Source of the DNA: Aeromonas hydrophila subsp. hydrophila ATCC 7966
Lineage (GTDB): Bacteria; Pseudomonadota; Gammaproteobacteria; Enterobacterales; Aeromonadaceae
DNA length: 64,000 nt
NCBI RefSeq assembly: GCF_000014805.1
Contig: NC_008570.1
Coordinates: forward strand, 3,957,501 to 4,021,500
Reading direction: 5' to 3'
The translations under genes and the position numbers were made by a program. Positions 7,608-16,821 of this stretch are shown in pieces. Each line of letters begins with the position of its first letter. Within the stretch, counting starts at the first letter, position 1. The notes below the pieces were generated by a model. The model ran no database searches. It saw only the letters and a list, made by a program, of their open reading frames with translations, and had not been told where the DNA came from.

Positions 7608-9188
7608 TCACAGCTCGTATGGCAGCCGCGACTGGCTGACCAAACGCTGGAGCGCCTGCACCACCTGGGGATCAAACTGGCTGCCGGAGCGTGACAGGAT
7701 GTATTCCATGGTCTGGGCCAGCGACCAAGGCTCCTTGTAGGGACGCTTGCTGAGCAGGGCATCGAACACGTCGACCACGGCCACGATGCGAGCCGACAGC
7801 GGGATCTGCTGGCCGGCCAGCTGCTCCGGGTAACCCTTGCCATCGAAGTGTTCATGGTGGCCGCGAGCAATCTCGGCTCCCAGCGACAGGTAGCTGGTGC
7901 CCTCCACCATCTCCCCCGCCTTGTGCAAGATGCTGGCACCGATGTCCGCGTGCTGCTCCATGATGAGCCGTTCATCCGGTTCGAACCGGCCCGGCTTGTG
8001 CAGGATGTGGTCCGGCGTGCCCACCTTGCCCACGTCGTGCAGTATGCTGGCCATGCCGATCATGTCGACGAAACCCGGTGTCAGCTCATCGGGATAGGCC
8101 CCCGCCTGCTGCAGCTCGGCCACGATGGCATCGGAGAGCTTCTGCACCCGCAGCACGTGATCGCCGGTATCCGAATCGCGGAACTCCGCCAGCGCCGCCA
8201 GCGCCACCACGGTCGCCTCCTGGGCACGCAGCAACTGGTTGTAGAGATAGAGGTTGTCGTACGCCGCCGAGATCCGCTGACAAAACACGTCCAGCAGATC
8301 GCACTCGAGCGGGTCGAGCGGCTGGGTGGGGGTGAAATTGAGCACGAACTCGCGCCCGTTCTGGGCCGCGATATAGAGCGCATCCTGGGGATGTTCGAAG
8401 CGGTTGCAACGGTTGGCCAGCGCACTCATCACCGAATTGTGCAGGGCCGGGAAGGCGCTGAGCGGCACATCGCTCAGCAGGGATTCATAGTCGCCGGTGG
8501 CCGCCAGGATCTCCAGCTCCTGCGAGCCGGGGCGGCGTTCGGCGCAGATGGCGCCTTCAGTGCCCACGTCGAGAATGGCGCTGATCTGCTTGAGCACGCC
8601 GGAGGCAAATTCCCGCAGCGAGTGCAGATGATAGAGATCCCCCGCCCCCTCCAGGATCTTGCCGAGCCCCTGCCGGCTCTTGTCGATGGCGCAGAGGGTC
8701 TCGTAGGAGCGCAGGGAGGCGATGACGGTGGTGTAGAGCTTCTGCACCGTCAGTTCGGTCTTGGTCTTGTAGTCGTTGATGTCGTAGTCGAGGATCACCC
8801 GCTGCTCCGGGGCCTGCCCCGGCTGGCCGGTGCGCAGCACGATGCGCACCAGGCTGTTGTGCATCTCGTTGCGGATCTGGTGCACCAGCCGCAGGCCGGC
8901 ATCCTCGGTCTCCATCACCACGTCCAGCAGGATCAGGGCGATGCGCGGGTTGGCCAGCAGCATGCGGGCCGCTTCGGCGCCGCTGTAGGCGTTGAGCAGT
9001 TCAAGCGGGCGGGATTTGTACTGAATGTTGGAAAGTGCCAGCCGGGTGGCATGATGAATATCCGGCTCATCATCGACGATCAACACCTGCCAGGGGTTGA
9101 TCGCTTTGGTTACCACGGCCTCATCGTCATCCAGCTCGATGATGTCGTCATCCAGCCAGAGCTCGTCCTTGTCTTGGGCACTGCTCAT
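7608..9188 (-). CDS. Response regulator with HD-GYP c-di-GMP phosphodiesterase domain
   Basis: 526 residues. An acidic leader is followed by a receiver domain (about 33-155; VLIVDDEPD, phospho-acceptor Asp near 89 in LILLDVV, Lys in YKTKTEL), a middle DUF3369-type segment (about 175-325) and a C-terminal HD-GYP domain (about 340-515). The metal-binding HD (ILHDVGKVG) and the GYP loop (HHEHFDGKGYP) are intact, so c-di-GMP hydrolysis is expected. ATG 9188 is preferred over GTG 9197 because GGAGG sits 10 nt before it. No histidine kinase gene is adjacent, so the partner is elsewhere. Confidence 0.92.
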   Translation of the reverse strand: MSSAQDKDELWLDDDIIELDDDEAVVTKAINPWQVLIVDDEPDIHHATRLALSNIQYKSRPLELLNAYSGAEAARMLLANPRIALILLDVVMETEDAGLRLVHQIRNEMHNSLVRIVLRTGQPGQAPEQRVILDYDINDYKTKTELTVQKLYTTVIASLRSYETLCAIDKSRQGLGKILEGAGDLYHLHSLREFASGVLKQISAILDVGTEGAICAERRPGSQELEILAATGDYESLLSDVPLSAFPALHNSVMSALANRCNRFEHPQDALYIAAQNGREFVLNFTPTQPLDPLECDLLDVFCQRISAAYDNLYLYNQLLRAQEATVVALAALAEFRDSDTGDHVLRVQKLSDAIVAELQQAGAYPDELTPGFVDMIGMASILHDVGKVGTPDHILHKPGRFEPDERLIMEQHADIGASILHKAGEMVEGTSYLSLGAEIARGHHEHFDGKGYPEQLAGQQIPLSARIVAVVDVFDALLSKRPYKEPWSLAQTMEYILSRSGSQFDPQVVQALQRLVSQSRLPYEL

Positions 9189-9302
9189 ATCGTTCACGCC
9201 TCCAGGCGCTGCATGAGGGTACTGACAGTATGTACCATCAGGCAGTGATGGATCACAAGCCCCTGCACTTGCCCCCCTCGTGCCCGCCCAGCGCCGGCCG
9301 GC

Positions 9303-10184
9303 TTATTCGAACGGTTCGAGATAGGCCTGGATTGCCTTCCTCAGCCAGGCCAACACCTTGCCGTGATAGGCATTTTCCGACAGATAGACGCCGTAGTCGC
9401 GCCACTGCAGGCTGAATTTGTGCTTCAAGGTCAGCAGCTCCCCTTGCCGCAGCTGGCTCTGGATCAGCGGCGACGGCAGCACGGCCCAGCCGAGGCCATC
9501 GAGCACCGCATCGCGCATCAGCTCGAAGCTCGACAGCCCGATGTGGTGGCCGCCGATGGGCAGCAGGCTCTTGACCGAAAATTCGTCCACATAGGAGAGG
9601 GTGACCTGGGTATGACCGGTCAGATCCTGCTGCAATACCCGCTTCAGGCTGGCCAGCGGGTGGCTCGGGGCCACCACCATCAGGGTGCGGATCGGGTTGA
9701 GCACCTCGATGTTGAGGCCGCTGCGCTCCTGCTCCTCGGTGATGAGGCCGAAGGCGGCGTCGACAAACCCCTCCTCCACCAGCGCGGGCAGCTCCGGTGG
9801 CGAGGCCAGCACCAGCGAGATGCTGGTGCCGGGAAACTGGTGGCGCAGCGCCCCCAGCATCTCCCGCCACACCGCCTCGGGAATGGCGTCATCCCGCGCC
9901 ACCCGCAGCGCCACCTCGGCGCCGGAGGCGTAGTGTTCGCACTTGAGTTTGAGGCTGTTGGCGGCCTGCAGCAGCCGCTTGCAGTCATCCAGCACCTGCT
10001 CGCCGATCTCGGTCAATCGGCTCTGGTTGGCGCCTCGTTCAAAAAGTTCGACGCCAAGCTCAACCTCTAGCGCCGCTATCGCCGTGCTGACGGCGCTGCG
10101 ACTCTTGCCAAGCCGGCGCGCCGTATTGGCAATGGAGCCACTGCTGGCTGATTCCACAAAGAGTTGTATCTGGTAGAGCTTCAT
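9303..10184 (-). CDS. LysR-family transcriptional regulator
   Basis: 293 residues. The N-terminal winged helix-turn-helix (about 1-60; NTARRLGKSRSAVSTAIAALE) is followed by an effector-binding domain of the periplasmic-binding fold. It is divergent from mdtJI with a 156-nt shared intergenic region, so it may control that efflux pair. That is inference from position only, and the effector is unknown. Confidence 0.9.
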   Translation of the reverse strand: MKLYQIQLFVESASSGSIANTARRLGKSRSAVSTAIAALEVELGVELFERGANQSRLTEIGEQVLDDCKRLLQAANSLKLKCEHYASGAEVALRVARDDAIPEAVWREMLGALRHQFPGTSISLVLASPPELPALVEEGFVDAAFGLITEEQERSGLNIEVLNPIRTLMVVAPSHPLASLKRVLQQDLTGHTQVTLSYVDEFSVKSLLPIGGHHIGLSSFELMRDAVLDGLGWAVLPSPLIQSQLRQGELLTLKHKFSLQWRDYGVYLSENAYHGKVLAWLRKAIQAYLEPFE

Positions 10185-10340
10185 GATCTGGGTCGTGAGC
10201 AGGGTATCCGATATTCACCTTACCTTGCCCCCTTCTCGCAAGGCAAACCGTCAGCGTCTGAATTGTCGACGCTCAGCGATTCTGCCGCCTGAGCGAGCTG
10301 CAGCTATCATGGCCCCGTCGCAGCAACAAAAGGACATTTT

Positions 10341-10805
10341 ATGTTATTCAATCGCATGCTTCTGGCCCGCATCTTCCTGACGGGCGCCATCCTGACCGAG
10401 GTCGCCGGGACCTCCAGCATGGCCATGATCCCGGAGAACGAGGCCGGCTGGCTCAACTATCTGCCGATGTGGCTGCTCATCTCCTTCTCTTATCTGTTGT
10501 TGGCCAAAGCCGCCAAAACAATCTCCATTGGTATTGCCTTCGCGCTCTGGGAGGGACTGGGGATCGCACTGATCACCGTCGTCTCCGTGCTGTTCCTCGA
10601 CTACCACCTGAATGCTCAGGAGTTGATCGGACTGGCGCTGGCCATAGTGGGTATTGTTCTGGTGACAATGGGTGAAACCCATGACGAACCGACCGCAGGC
10701 ACCGGCAGCATCCGCCGCCTTGCCACAGCCCATGACAAACCGGCCGCAGGTACTGGCAGTGCTCGCAGCCTTGGCGCTGCCAAGGAGGCTGTATGCACCC
10801 GTTGA
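10341..10805 (+). CDS. mdtJ: SMR-family efflux subunit MdtJ with duplicated tail
   Basis: 154 residues, about 30 longer than E. coli MdtJ. Four short membrane helices cover residues 1-108, with the SMR glutamate in GAILTEVAGT (near 20) and the IAFALWEGLG motif (near 60-70). Together with MdtI it should form a heterodimer that exports spermidine and some cationic drugs. The extra C-terminus contains a 17-residue in-frame tandem duplication (HDEPTAGTGS then HDKPAAGTGS) and is hydrophilic. The ribosome site AAAGGA precedes the ATG. It overlaps mdtI by 13 nt, suggesting translational coupling. Confidence 0.88.
   Translation: MLFNRMLLARIFLTGAILTEVAGTSSMAMIPENEAGWLNYLPMWLLISFSYLLLAKAAKTISIGIAFALWEGLGIALITVVSVLFLDYHLNAQELIGLALAIVGIVLVTMGETHDEPTAGTGSIRRLATAHDKPAAGTGSARSLGAAKEAVCTR
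10678..10779 (+). repeat. Tandem 51-nt duplication inside the 3' end of mdtJ
   Basis: Units 10678-10728 and 10729-10779 align without gaps and keep the reading frame (17 codons each). The mdtI ribosome site AAGGAGG follows immediately. Confidence 0.85.
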
Positions 10806-11113
10806 TCATCGTACTGGGGGCAGCCCTGCTGGATATCGGCGCCAACATGGCGATCAACCGTTCGGTTGGTTTTCGTCACAAAGGCTGGGGATTTCTCGGC
10901 ATCCTGCTGGTGCTGTGTGCCTTCACCCTGCTGTCGGAAGCGGTGAGCACCGGCAAGATCGATCTGGCCGTGGCCTATGCCACCTGGGGTGCCATCGGCA
11001 TCCTGGGCACCGCCCTCGGTGGCTTGCTGCTGTTTGGCGAGCGGCTCAAGCCCATCGGCTGGGTCGGCATGCTGGTGATGGCCGTCGCGGTCACCCTGCT
11101 CACCACCGCCTGA
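10793..11113 (+). CDS. mdtI: SMR-family efflux subunit MdtI
   Basis: 106 residues with four membrane helices, typical SMR length. The conserved acidic residue of helix 1 is Asp in LLDIGANMAINRS, and the AVAYATWGAIGILGT segment matches the SMR motif. It partners with MdtJ. AAGGAGG is 5-6 nt before the ATG. A strong terminator follows, ending a two-gene operon divergent from a LysR gene. Confidence 0.88.
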   Translation: MHPLIIVLGAALLDIGANMAINRSVGFRHKGWGFLGILLVLCAFTLLSEAVSTGKIDLAVAYATWGAIGILGTALGGLLLFGERLKPIGWVGMLVMAVAVTLLTTA

Positions 11114-11142
11114 TCGCCCCGTCACGCACTGCTCGCCATGAC

Positions 11143-11174
11143 AAGAAGCCGCCCGGCTAACCGGGCGGCTTCTT
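11143..11174 (+). terminator. Terminator of mdtJI
   Basis: A 14-bp perfect stem (AAGAAGCCGCCCGG) with a CTAA loop, followed by TTCTTT. Confidence 0.88.
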
Positions 11175-11212
11175 TTCTTTATGGGGCAATGCGGGCTCGC
11201 GGCAGATCTGCC

Positions 11213-11614
11213 TCAGCGGCTCGCTTCGTAGAGCTCCAGCGGCAAGCCGTCGGGGTCGGCGAAGAAGGTAAAGCGCTTGCCGGTCAGCTCGTCCACCCGC
11301 ACCGGCTCTACCTCGACACCATGGCCCTGCAGATGGGCGATGACCCGGTCGAGCTCAGCGACCCGAAAGGCCAAGTGGCGCAAGCCGCACGCCTCCGGCC
11401 GGGAGGGGCGCGGCGGCGGCGCCGGGAAGCTGAACAGCTCCAGCTGGCTGCCGTCCGGCAGCGCCAGATCCAGCTTCCACGACTGGCGCTCCTCACGCAG
11501 CGTCTCGGCAATGATGGGCAGCCCCAGCACCTGGTGGTAGAAGTGGCGCGAGCGCGCATAATCGCTGGCGATGATGGCCACGTGGTGGATGGCATCAAAC
11601 AGGGGATGTGACAT
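11213..11614 (-). CDS. gloA2: VOC-fold metalloprotein, YaeR/GloA2 type
   Basis: 133 residues, one glyoxalase/VOC domain. The metal-ligand His is in IHHVAIIASDY (near 10), and the family stretches RPSRPEACGLRHLAFRV and FADPDGLPLELYE are almost identical to E. coli YaeR. YaeR resembles glyoxalase I, but its physiological substrate is not settled. ATG 11614 is chosen because GGAG lies 6 nt upstream. It is on the same strand as mrcB, 42 nt downstream of its stop. Confidence 0.85.
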   Translation of the reverse strand: MSHPLFDAIHHVAIIASDYARSRHFYHQVLGLPIIAETLREERQSWKLDLALPDGSQLELFSFPAPPPRPSRPEACGLRHLAFRVAELDRVIAHLQGHGVEVEPVRVDELTGKRFTFFADPDGLPLELYEASR

Positions 11615-11656
11615 GAGCACTCCGGGCAAGCGGGCAGCCTGAGCTGCCCGCTGCGG

Positions 11657-13978
11657 TCAGTTGAAGAAACCGTTGAACCAGTTGTCCAGCGCATTGGCCG
11701 GGCTGGACACCGGGCTGGCGCAGCCCATGGGCTCGGCCAGCTCGGCCAGCTTGGCCGGCACCTGCAGACTGCCGGGGCAGTCGCTGGTGACCCGGGTGCC
11801 GCTGGCGCGGGAGAAGCTGGCCCAGCTCACCCCTTGCGGCATGTTCATGGCCAGGCTGTTGACCCCGCGCTGGCTCATATAACCGCTGAACAGCTGCAAG
11901 GCACCGCTGGCACCGGTCAGGCCGGCCGGGGTGTTGTCGTCGCGTCCGACCCAGATGCTGACCAGCTCGTTGTTGTCGAGCCCGGTGAACCAGGAGTCGC
12001 GCAACTCGTTGGTGGTGCCCGTCTTGGCCGCCATGGTGGCGCCGGGGAACTTGGCACCGAGCGCCCGCGCCGTGCCCTGGCTCACCGTCTTGGTCATGGC
12101 GAACAGGGTCAGCCAGCTGGCCTGCTCGTCGGTCACCCGCTTGGCCGCTTCGTCATGCTGATAGAGCTTGCTGCCGTCGCTGTTGACCACCGCCCGGATC
12201 GCCGACAGCGGCTGGGTCAGCCCCTGGTTGGCGATGGGCAGGTACATCTGGTTCACCTCCATCGGCGAGAGCGCCACCGCCCCCAGCACCAGCGAGGGAT
12301 AGGGCTGGATCTCCTGCTCCACCCCCAGCTTGTGCAGGGTGTCCACCACCTTGTCCAGCCCCACCTGCAGCCCCAGATTGACAGTCGGCACGTTGAGGGA
12401 GCTGGCCAGCGCATCCATCAGCGGCACGCTCTGGCGGAACTTGCGGTCGTAGTTTTGCGGGGTCCAGATCTGGCCATCCTTGCCGCGAATGCGGATCGGC
12501 TGGTCCTTGAGCGGCGTGCCCAGGGTCAGGCCGTTGGAGAGGCCGGTCAGGTAGACCGCGGGCTTGACCAGCGAGCCTATCTGGCGACGGGCATCCAGCG
12601 CCCGGTTGAAGCCGGCGTAGCGCGGATCCCGGCCGCCCACCATGGCCACCACCTCGCCCTTGTGCCAATCGGAGACCACCATGGCCGCCTCCAGCTTCTT
12701 CTTGCCGCGCAGCTTCTCGATCTGGGCCAGACCCGACTCTACCGCCTGCTCGGCGGCGTGCTGGGCGATGGGATCCAGACTGGTGAAGATCTTGAGGCCG
12801 GACTGCTTGAGCAGATCCGGGCCGAAGCGGCTCTGGATCTCCCGCTTGAGCAGGCCCATGAAGGCCGGGGTGCGGCCATAGCTCATCTGGCCGCGGGTAA
12901 TGATGCCGAGCGGCTGTTTGCTCGCGAGCTCATACTCGGCCGGTTGCAGGCTGCCGTGATCCATCAGCAGCTTGAGCACCAGATCACGACGCGCCTTGGC
13001 CCGCTCCGGGAAGCGCCAGGGATCGTAATAGGAGGGCCCCTTCACCATGCCCACCAGCAGGGCCACCTGATCGATGTCCAGCTCGTTGACCGGAATGCCG
13101 AAGTAGAAGTAGGAGGCGAGCCCGAAGCCATAGACCCCCTGGGAGAAGTTCTGCCCCAGATAGACCTCGTTGAGATAGGCCTCCAGGATCTCGTCCTTGC
13201 TGTAGCGATAGTCGATCAGCACCGCCATGTAGGCTTCCTGTGCCTTGCGCCACAGGCTGCGTTCCCGGGTCAGGAAGAAGTTCTTGGCCAGCTGCTGAGT
13301 CAGGGTACTGCCGCCCTGCACGGTGCGACCCGCCAGCAGGTTGGCCGCCATGGCGCGCATGATGGCCACCGGCGAGACGCCGCCGTGCTGGTAGAAGTCG
13401 CGATCCTCGGTGGTGAGCAGGGTGATCAGCAGGCTGTCCGGCACCTCGGCGATGCGCACCAGCAGACGGTCCTCCCGATCCTCGGTGTTGAGGCGATCGA
13501 GCAGCACCGGGTCCATCTGGGCGTAGCCGAGCTGACGCTGGTTCTCCAGCGACTGGATCCCCTCCAGCCGCGCACCGTTGAAGGTGAGGCGCAGGCCGCG
13601 GGCGGCATCGGCCCCGTCATGGAATTCGAATGGCCGGCGGATAAGCTCGATGCGGTTGCCGCTCACTGCATACTCGCCCGGGGTATGGGGCTGGCGCACC
13701 TGCTTGTAGCTCAGCATGTTGAGCTCGCGCAGCATCTGGGCCTGGGAGAGGCGCTGGCTGGGATAGAGTTCCAGCGGCCGGCTGTAGACCATCACCGGCA
13801 ACTGCCACTTCTCGCCGTCGAAGCGTTCACGCACCTTGGTATCGAGGTAGATGCCAAACACCACCATGAAGGCCGCTCCCACCAGGGATAGCTTGAAGCC
13901 CAGCCAGAACAGCGTGCGCCAGATGGTGCGTTTGGGCGCCGCCTTCTTGGGGGTGCGCTTGCGTCGTTGCGTTGCCAT
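11657..13978 (-). CDS. mrcB: Bifunctional penicillin-binding protein 1B
   Basis: 773 residues. A basic cytoplasmic tail is followed by one membrane helix (about 20-45), a UB2H-type domain (about 60-150), a GT51 glycosyltransferase (about 180-350; TTEDRDFYQHGG with the catalytic Glu, then GGSTLTQQLAKN) and a transpeptidase domain (about 420-740). The transpeptidase has catalytic Ser in GSLVKP, SSLN, and KTGTT. It polymerises and crosslinks peptidoglycan at the inner membrane, in E. coli activated by LpoB. Synteny mrcB-hrpB-thpR-sfsA matches E. coli. All catalytic motifs are intact. Confidence 0.96.
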   Translation of the reverse strand: MATQRRKRTPKKAAPKRTIWRTLFWLGFKLSLVGAAFMVVFGIYLDTKVRERFDGEKWQLPVMVYSRPLELYPSQRLSQAQMLRELNMLSYKQVRQPHTPGEYAVSGNRIELIRRPFEFHDGADAARGLRLTFNGARLEGIQSLENQRQLGYAQMDPVLLDRLNTEDREDRLLVRIAEVPDSLLITLLTTEDRDFYQHGGVSPVAIMRAMAANLLAGRTVQGGSTLTQQLAKNFFLTRERSLWRKAQEAYMAVLIDYRYSKDEILEAYLNEVYLGQNFSQGVYGFGLASYFYFGIPVNELDIDQVALLVGMVKGPSYYDPWRFPERAKARRDLVLKLLMDHGSLQPAEYELASKQPLGIITRGQMSYGRTPAFMGLLKREIQSRFGPDLLKQSGLKIFTSLDPIAQHAAEQAVESGLAQIEKLRGKKKLEAAMVVSDWHKGEVVAMVGGRDPRYAGFNRALDARRQIGSLVKPAVYLTGLSNGLTLGTPLKDQPIRIRGKDGQIWTPQNYDRKFRQSVPLMDALASSLNVPTVNLGLQVGLDKVVDTLHKLGVEQEIQPYPSLVLGAVALSPMEVNQMYLPIANQGLTQPLSAIRAVVNSDGSKLYQHDEAAKRVTDEQASWLTLFAMTKTVSQGTARALGAKFPGATMAAKTGTTNELRDSWFTGLDNNELVSIWVGRDDNTPAGLTGASGALQLFSGYMSQRGVNSLAMNMPQGVSWASFSRASGTRVTSDCPGSLQVPAKLAELAEPMGCASPVSSPANALDNWFNGFFN

Positions 13979-14107
13979 AAATCCTCTTTGCTTTCCTTTC
14001 TACTTGTTATGTCGCGTTCGCGAACGTCCGATCGGGCTTAACCAATTGGATCTGGATTCCGGGTTCGCTCCGCCAGACAGATGGATGCCTCCCCCCCTCA
14101 TCTCCGG

Positions 14108-14177
14108 CCCTTCTCCCACAAGGGGAGAAGGGAGCAAACACCAACCTCGATCAGTTCCCTTTCCCTCTGGGAGAGGG
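14108..14177. repeat. REP-like palindromes between hrpB and mrcB
   Basis: Two close palindromes: CCCTTCTCCC ... GGGAGAAGGG (14108-14132) and CCCTCT-GGG-AGAGGG (14163-14177), followed by a C/G-rich GGCCAGGGTGAGGGT. They look like a repetitive extragenic palindrome of the CCCTCTCCC type. The rest of the 251-nt gap shows no gene. Confidence 0.5.
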
Positions 14178-14229
14178 CCAGGGTGAGGGTCATCTGCTGG
14201 AGTAGGGCTACGTTATTCCCTGCACCAAC

Positions 14230-16677
14230 CTACATCCCCATCTTCTTCTTGGTGACCCTGGTCGGCATCGCCTCCAGCGGATTGTCCGGCCAGTAGTGGC
14301 GGGGGTAGCGTCCCTTCATCTCTTTCTTCACCAGCTCGTAGGAGCCGGCCCAGAAGGCGGCCAGATCGGCGGTGATCTGCAGCGGCCGCTGAGCCGGGGA
14401 GAGCAGCTCCACCACCAGCGCCACCCGGCCATCGGCCACGCACGGGGTCGCGGCCTGGCCGAACATCTCCTGAATGCGCACCGGGATCACCGGCGCCTGG
14501 CCCAGCTGATAGCGGATCCGCACCCGGCTGCCGGTCGGCGCGGTAAAGTGGCCGGGCAGCGCCTCGTCCAGCCGCTTGGGCAATGGCCAGGGCAGCGACT
14601 GGCGCAGGATGTCGCTCATATCGAGCTTTTTCAACTGCTCCAGCCGGGTCATGCCGCTCACCGCCGGCAGCAGCCACTGCTCCAGGTCGGCCAGCAGGCT
14701 CGCCTCGTCCATGGCCGGCCACCCTTCGTCGGGCAACCAGTCACGGGCGCAGCGCAATCGGGCCAGCAGCCCCTCGCTGGCGTCATCCCAGGGCAGCACA
14801 TGCAGCCCCTTGCGCCGGATACCCTGCAGCAGGCAACGCCCCTTCTGTTCATCGGAGAGATCCGTCAGCGGCCGCTGGCTCAGCACCAGCTCGCCGAGCA
14901 CCTGCTGGCGTTCGGCCCGCACCCGCTCCTCACGCTCGTCCCAGTCGAACCACTGGCGCTCGCTCACCAACTCGGGCAGCTGGCGCACCAGTTCATCAAG
15001 CTCTATCGGTTCGGCGATGAAGATGCGGCTGCCGCGCTCGTTCTGGCCCATCTCGATGGCAATGAGCGCCCCCTGCCCCTGACAGGGGTGACCTTCTACC
15101 AGATCGCAGCTCACCCCGCCACTGAGCTGATAGCGGCTGCCGCTGCGCAGCTTGCCGATGCGATCGGGCCAGGCGAGGGCGCACAGCAGCCCCAGCCATT
15201 GCCCCTGCGCACTGGCGGGGCGAGTGCCGAGCCGCTCGAACCAGCGGGCCGCACTCTGGCGCAGGGCCCCCTGGCGGCGGTGGAACAGCACGGAGAGGCG
15301 CTCCGATCCTCGCAGATCTTCTTCCAGCAGCGCCACCAGGAAAGCCGCATCGGCGACAATCCCTGTCAGACCCTCGGCCTCCAGCTCGCGGGCGCGCAGC
15401 AACATGCGGGCGAGGCGAGGATGGGTACCGAAGGCCGCCATGGCGCGGCCAGCCGGGGTAAGTTGTTGCTCACCCTCCGGCTTCATGGCGCCGAGACTCA
15501 CCAGCAGCCGCTGGGCACTGGCGACGGCGGCGGCCGGCGGCATGTCCAGCAGCGGCAGCTCTTCGACCTTGGCCCCCCACTGGGCGGCGTCCAGCAGCAG
15601 GCCCGTCAGCTCCTGGGTGAGGATGTCGGGCGGGCTCTGCTCGGCGAGGCGCTCCTGCACCTCGCTGCTCCAGAGCCGGTAGCAGACACCGGGGCCGAGA
15701 CGACCGGCACGACCCGCCCGCTGGGTGGCGGAGGCTTTGGCGATGGGGCGGGTCTCCAGCCGGGTGACGCCGCTCTTGATGTCGAAGGAGGCGCGCCGCT
15801 CCAGCCCGCTGTCGACCACTACGGAGATCCCCTCGATGGTGAGCGAGGTCTCCGCCACATTGGTGGTGAGCACCAGCTTACGGCGCCCCGCAGGTGCCGG
15901 CTCGATGGCCGCCTGCTGGGCCGCCATGTCGAGGCGGCCGTAGAGGGGGGCGAGGGTCACCTCGTCCGGCAGCCGCCCTTCCAGCCACTGCGCCAGCCGC
16001 TCGATCTCCCCCTGGCCCGGCAGGAACACCAGCAGGCTGCCGGCGTGGGCAGCCAACGCCTCCAGCACCACGGCGCCGACCTGGGGCTCCAGCCACTGCT
16101 GGCGATTGGCGGGGCGATAGTGGTAGTCGATGGGAAAACCGCGCCCCTCGGAGCGAACCACCGGGGCCTCCGGCAACAGGATCTCCAGCGCCATGCCATC
16201 CAGGGTGGCAGACATCACCAGCAGCTTGAGGTCATCGCGCAGCCCCTGCTGGCTCTCGATGGCGAAGGCCAGCGCGGTATCGGCGTGCAGGCTGCGCTCG
16301 TGGAACTCATCGAAGATGACCAGGGAGACGCCGGTGAGCTCGGGATCCTGCTGCAGCATCCGGGTCAGCACCCCTTCGGTGACGATCTCGAGCCGGGTGG
16401 CTGCGCTGGTGCGGCTCTCGCCACGCACCCGCAGGCCGATGCGCTCGCCCACCTTCTCCCCGAGCTGACGCGCCAGAAAGCCGGCGATGTTGCGCGCTGC
16501 GAGACGTCTGGGCTCCAGCATGATGATGCGACCGGGCAGCCGGTTCTGACGCACCAGCTCCAGCGGCAGCAGGGTCGATTTGCCCGCACCGGGCGGCGCC
16601 TGCAGGATCACGCTGGTATGGTTGTCGATGGCGGCAAAGAGTGCGGGCAGCACCGACACTATGGGGAGGGAAGACAA
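14230..16677 (-). CDS. hrpB: ATP-dependent helicase HrpB
   Basis: About 815 residues, close to E. coli HrpB (809). It is a DEAH-box (DExH) helicase: Walker A PPGAGKST near residue 30, DEFH motif II, SATLDG motif III, then helicase C, HA2 and the HrpB C-terminal domain (ELLSPAQRPLQIT, ... EMKGRYPRHYWPDNP). Its RNA target is not established in this family. The open frame runs on to 17505, but this extension lies opposite thpR and sfsA and is spurious. The TTG at 16675-16677 aligns with the E. coli start (LSSLP versus MSSLP) and has AGAAGG upstream; GTG 16689 is an alternative. Confidence 0.92.
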   Translation of the reverse strand: MSSLPIVSVLPALFAAIDNHTSVILQAPPGAGKSTLLPLELVRQNRLPGRIIMLEPRRLAARNIAGFLARQLGEKVGERIGLRVRGESRTSAATRLEIVTEGVLTRMLQQDPELTGVSLVIFDEFHERSLHADTALAFAIESQQGLRDDLKLLVMSATLDGMALEILLPEAPVVRSEGRGFPIDYHYRPANRQQWLEPQVGAVVLEALAAHAGSLLVFLPGQGEIERLAQWLEGRLPDEVTLAPLYGRLDMAAQQAAIEPAPAGRRKLVLTTNVAETSLTIEGISVVVDSGLERRASFDIKSGVTRLETRPIAKASATQRAGRAGRLGPGVCYRLWSSEVQERLAEQSPPDILTQELTGLLLDAAQWGAKVEELPLLDMPPAAAVASAQRLLVSLGAMKPEGEQQLTPAGRAMAAFGTHPRLARMLLRARELEAEGLTGIVADAAFLVALLEEDLRGSERLSVLFHRRQGALRQSAARWFERLGTRPASAQGQWLGLLCALAWPDRIGKLRSGSRYQLSGGVSCDLVEGHPCQGQGALIAIEMGQNERGSRIFIAEPIELDELVRQLPELVSERQWFDWDEREERVRAERQQVLGELVLSQRPLTDLSDEQKGRCLLQGIRRKGLHVLPWDDASEGLLARLRCARDWLPDEGWPAMDEASLLADLEQWLLPAVSGMTRLEQLKKLDMSDILRQSLPWPLPKRLDEALPGHFTAPTGSRVRIRYQLGQAPVIPVRIQEMFGQAATPCVADGRVALVVELLSPAQRPLQITADLAAFWAGSYELVKKEMKGRYPRHYWPDNPLEAMPTRVTKKKMGM

Positions 16678-16821
16678 AGGGATCTGCACCTTCTTGTTGC
16701 AAGTCGTAAAGCGGCGCCTATTCTGCCACAGCCTGGCCGGCCACCGTGAGCGGATGTCGGCCGGCGAGACAGGATGCAGTGGCTGCCCTAGAATGGGCCA
16801 CCCTGTCTGCATTAAAGAGGC

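Noticed and set aside
13979-14229. Small RNA gene in the hrpB-mrcB gap
   Set aside because: Only REP-like palindromes are visible; no promoter plus terminator pair.
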